Shown: positions 62,374 to 64,000 of the stretch, one piece after another | Layout: each line of letters begins with the position of its first letter | Position numbering within the stretch: position 1 is the stretch's first letter | Source of the DNA: Porphyromonas sp. COT-290 OH3588 | GTDB taxonomy: Bacteria; Bacteroidota; Bacteroidia; Bacteroidales; Porphyromonadaceae | DNA: 64,000 nt | Assembly (NCBI RefSeq): GCF_000769075.1 | Contig: NZ_JRFC01000033.1 | Span: forward strand, 40,506 to 104,505 | Direction of reading: 5' to 3' | Notes under the pieces: generated by a model | The model's input: only the letters and a program-made list of their open reading frames with translations | Told to the model about the DNA's origin: nothing | Database searches by the model: none | Translations under genes and position numbers: made by a program

Positions 62374-63842
62374 TTTTTCTGCCGATTAAATATATCGGAG
62401 AATATTTTCTTAACTTCATAAATAAATCCTCCCTCTTTAGAGTAATCATTAATAGGATTTTCATTCCTTAGAACTGCAAATGTAAGTTCCGCATTACCAA
62501 AGACAGCGAATCTTTCAGTATTATTATTGGTTGTTCCTGTCTTTAAAAAAACATTATTAATATCTAAATCCAGCTTGTTTCTGAAGATATCATTAAGAAT
62601 TTGGAAACAATCAGATTTTATACCGTCTTTTATATCCTGAGAAAAAAAGGTAGAGTATACAGAGCAGAGTTCATATAATGAGATTCCATCTTCTGTAGCT
62701 CCTAATAAACTTGACAATGTAAATGAAGAAAGAGGTTTATTCAAAAGTTTTGATAGATATTCAAGTACCTTTTCTATACCAACTTTTTCTGAAGCGTTAA
62801 TAAATACATTGTTATTAGAGAAATATAAGGCATCATCTATAGAGAGATTGTCTTTAAAGGAAGATGCTTCTCTAACATTCCAATTCTGATTATTATATGT
62901 AGATGGAAATACTTCATACTTATTAATACCTTGCTCTCTCAAGAAACAATATATAAATGGCTTTAATGTGGAGCCTACATTTGTTTTGTTTGTAAACACA
63001 TAATCAGTTCCATAAGAACTTGAGAATGCTACTACTTTTTTGTTTCTAATAGCAATAATTGACATCGGGTATTTTGATTCCCTTACATTTTTTGCAACAA
63101 GAGCTTGAATTTCTGTATTTATGCTGGAGAATAACGTTTTAGTTTTATTGTCTACCCTTTCCACAATAAAAGGAAGTGATGCTGGTCTAACAACAACCAA
63201 TTGATTATAGAGTATTTGTGGATAACTTTTTATTAATTTATTATAACTGCCGTTTGAAATGACATCCATGAACATCATTTTTTTACTTATAAACAAATAT
63301 CTCCTCTTTGCTTGTTCGAGATTCTGAGAATAAAAATTTGGTCCTCTTAAGATTGTGATTAAGAAAAGAAGCTGAGCGTGTGATAGTTGATTGACTTCCT
63401 TTTGAAAGTAATAAAGCCCAGCAGTTCTTATACCACGAAGATTTTTTCCAAAGTAAATATTATTAAAATACAGATTTAAAATCTCTTCTTTCGAATACTT
63501 TCTTTCTAATTTGAGAGCTAAAGTAGACTCTTTGAGTTTTCTGACGATGGTTTTACTGTTATCTTTAAGTAAATTTCTCGCAAGCTGTTGTGTAATAGTA
63601 CTACCCCCTTGAACAATACGTCCAACAATTATATTGACAATTAAAGCTCTTAAAATAGCTTTGATATCAATACCCTTATGTTTAAAAAAGCGAATATCTT
63701 CAATCTCTACAAGAACTTCTTTTACTGAGGATGGAATATAATTTGATATAGCATGGCATTCACTATTGCTAGAAGTAACTCCATAAGGAACGAAGCTCTC
63801 ATCTTTTTTTGAGTAAATCACAAAACCATCAAAATCATCCAT
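62352..63842 (-). CDS. Class A penicillin-binding-protein-like enzyme without membrane anchor
   Basis: A 496-residue peptidoglycan synthase-like protein. The transglycosylase (GT51) domain shows the catalytic Glu48-Asp49 in VEIEDIRFFKHKGID and GGSTITQQLARNLL (79-92). The transpeptidase domain has SxxK at S291-T-L-K294, SxN at S342-N-N344 and KTG at 434-436. There is no N-terminal TM helix or signal: an in-frame TAG lies two codons before the ATG, so this is not a mis-called start. It also has a short transpeptidase domain and no C-terminal extension. Low GC and flanking repeats suggest transfer. It could be a tethered accessory enzyme or a decaying copy, but all catalytic motifs are intact. 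Confidence 0.88.
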   Translation of the reverse strand: MDDFDGFVIYSKKDESFVPYGVTSSNSECHAISNYIPSSVKEVLVEIEDIRFFKHKGIDIKAILRALIVNIIVGRIVQGGSTITQQLARNLLKDNSKTIVRKLKESTLALKLERKYSKEEILNLYFNNIYFGKNLRGIRTAGLYYFQKEVNQLSHAQLLFLITILRGPNFYSQNLEQAKRRYLFISKKMMFMDVISNGSYNKLIKSYPQILYNQLVVVRPASLPFIVERVDNKTKTLFSSINTEIQALVAKNVRESKYPMSIIAIRNKKVVAFSSSYGTDYVFTNKTNVGSTLKPFIYCFLREQGINKYEVFPSTYNNQNWNVREASSFKDNLSIDDALYFSNNNVFINASEKVGIEKVLEYLSKLLNKPLSSFTLSSLLGATEDGISLYELCSVYSTFFSQDIKDGIKSDCFQILNDIFRNKLDLDINNVFLKTGTTNNNTERFAVFGNAELTFAVLRNENPINDYSKEGGFIYEVKKIFSDIFNRQKKCTREWM

Positions 63843-63902
63843 CTTCTAATTATAAATAATCCTAAAAGCTTGATACTTAAACTTGTCTATTATTAAAGAC
63901 AA

Positions 63903-63950
63903 GCTCACTATTATCACTTGCAAAGGTACAGATTTGCGAGGGAAAGTGAG
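63903..63950. repeat. 48-bp element B with leftward -7 box upstream of the PBP-like gene
   Basis: GCTCACT ... AAAGTGAG ends with TACCTTTG on the minus strand (63921-63928) inside. It is probably the promoter of the PBP-like operon (leader about 75 nt). The inverted ends around the -7 box could be an operator. Copy A lies at the other side of the operon. Confidence 0.6.
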
Positions 63951-64000
63951 CGTCTTTTCTTGTTTTTCTTCTTGTCGGTGAAAGAAAAAAAGTAATTACA

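Overview
This window looks like chromosome from a Bacteroidota (Bacteroidales) bacterium, most likely a Porphyromonas-type asaccharolytic anaerobe. The evidence is a SusC/SusD pair, a protein with a probable type IX secretion (T9SS) C-terminal sorting domain, a hexameric glutamate dehydrogenase, a complete methylmalonyl-CoA decarboxylase operon, a tmRNA tag reading GENNYALAA, and many TAnnTTTG (-7) promoter boxes typical of Bacteroidota. The species assignment is inference. I found no rRNA, CRISPR array, prophage or transposase gene.

Layout. 1-5.7 kb: leftward genes der (cut by the window edge), era, nagA, a thioredoxin-like lipoprotein, an OmpA-type lipoprotein and a dihydroorotate-dehydrogenase-like enzyme. 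6.8-11.3 kb: rightward FtsX/LolC-type permease, glutamate dehydrogenase and L-lactate permease. 11.4-17.5 kb: leftward MerR regulator, manA, sulfatase, GH3-type acyl-acid ligase homologue and dnaA. Beside dnaA lies an AT-rich stretch with three DnaA-box-like 9-mers, a candidate oriC. 18.5-21.4 kb: rightward sigma-54 activator, lptE, a repeat-like protein and secG. 21.6-26.7 kb: leftward NagZ-like/beta-lactamase-like fusion, C1 peptidase and ruvA. 26.9-31.4 kb: mce-mmdADECB, the sodium-pumping branch of the succinate-to-propionate pathway. 31.7-36.8 kb: susCD. 37.6-38.6 kb: ssrA, tRNA-Ser and tRNA-Phe. 39-47 kb: T9SS cargo candidate, small barrel protein, ROK regulator, DEAD-box helicase, ruvC and a DUF4286 protein; tRNA-Ala follows. 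47.7-50.5 kb: a four-domain sulfur-trafficking fusion plus a MarR regulator. 50.6-52.1 kb: metK behind a SAM-II-like leader. 52.2-56.4 kb: sufB, an outer-membrane barrel gene, sufC and sufD. 56.6-59.6 kb: prfB with its programmed frameshift and a long-chain acyl-CoA ligase. 59.9-64 kb: an AT-rich, transferred-looking tail with DUF4180, VOC, a two-TM protein and a class A PBP-like enzyme lacking a membrane anchor.

Structure not explained by the genes. The most striking item is a dispersed non-coding repeat of about 424 bp. It occurs five times in intergenic gaps (near 6.3, 18.2, 37.3, 45.9 and 61.1 kb), with one copy inverted and one truncated, and its ends are imperfectly inverted, so it resembles a MITE. 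The AT-rich PBP operon is bracketed by two diverged 47-48 bp direct repeats, each carrying a leftward -7 box between inverted ends.

How the genes fit together. Amino-acid fermentation (glutamate dehydrogenase, propionate formation with sodium export), lactate transport, envelope biogenesis (LptE, SecG, OmpA, SusCD, T9SS cargo), Fe-S assembly and sulfur handling are the main themes. All start choices, promoters, terminators and family names come from reading the sequence; no database search was possible.
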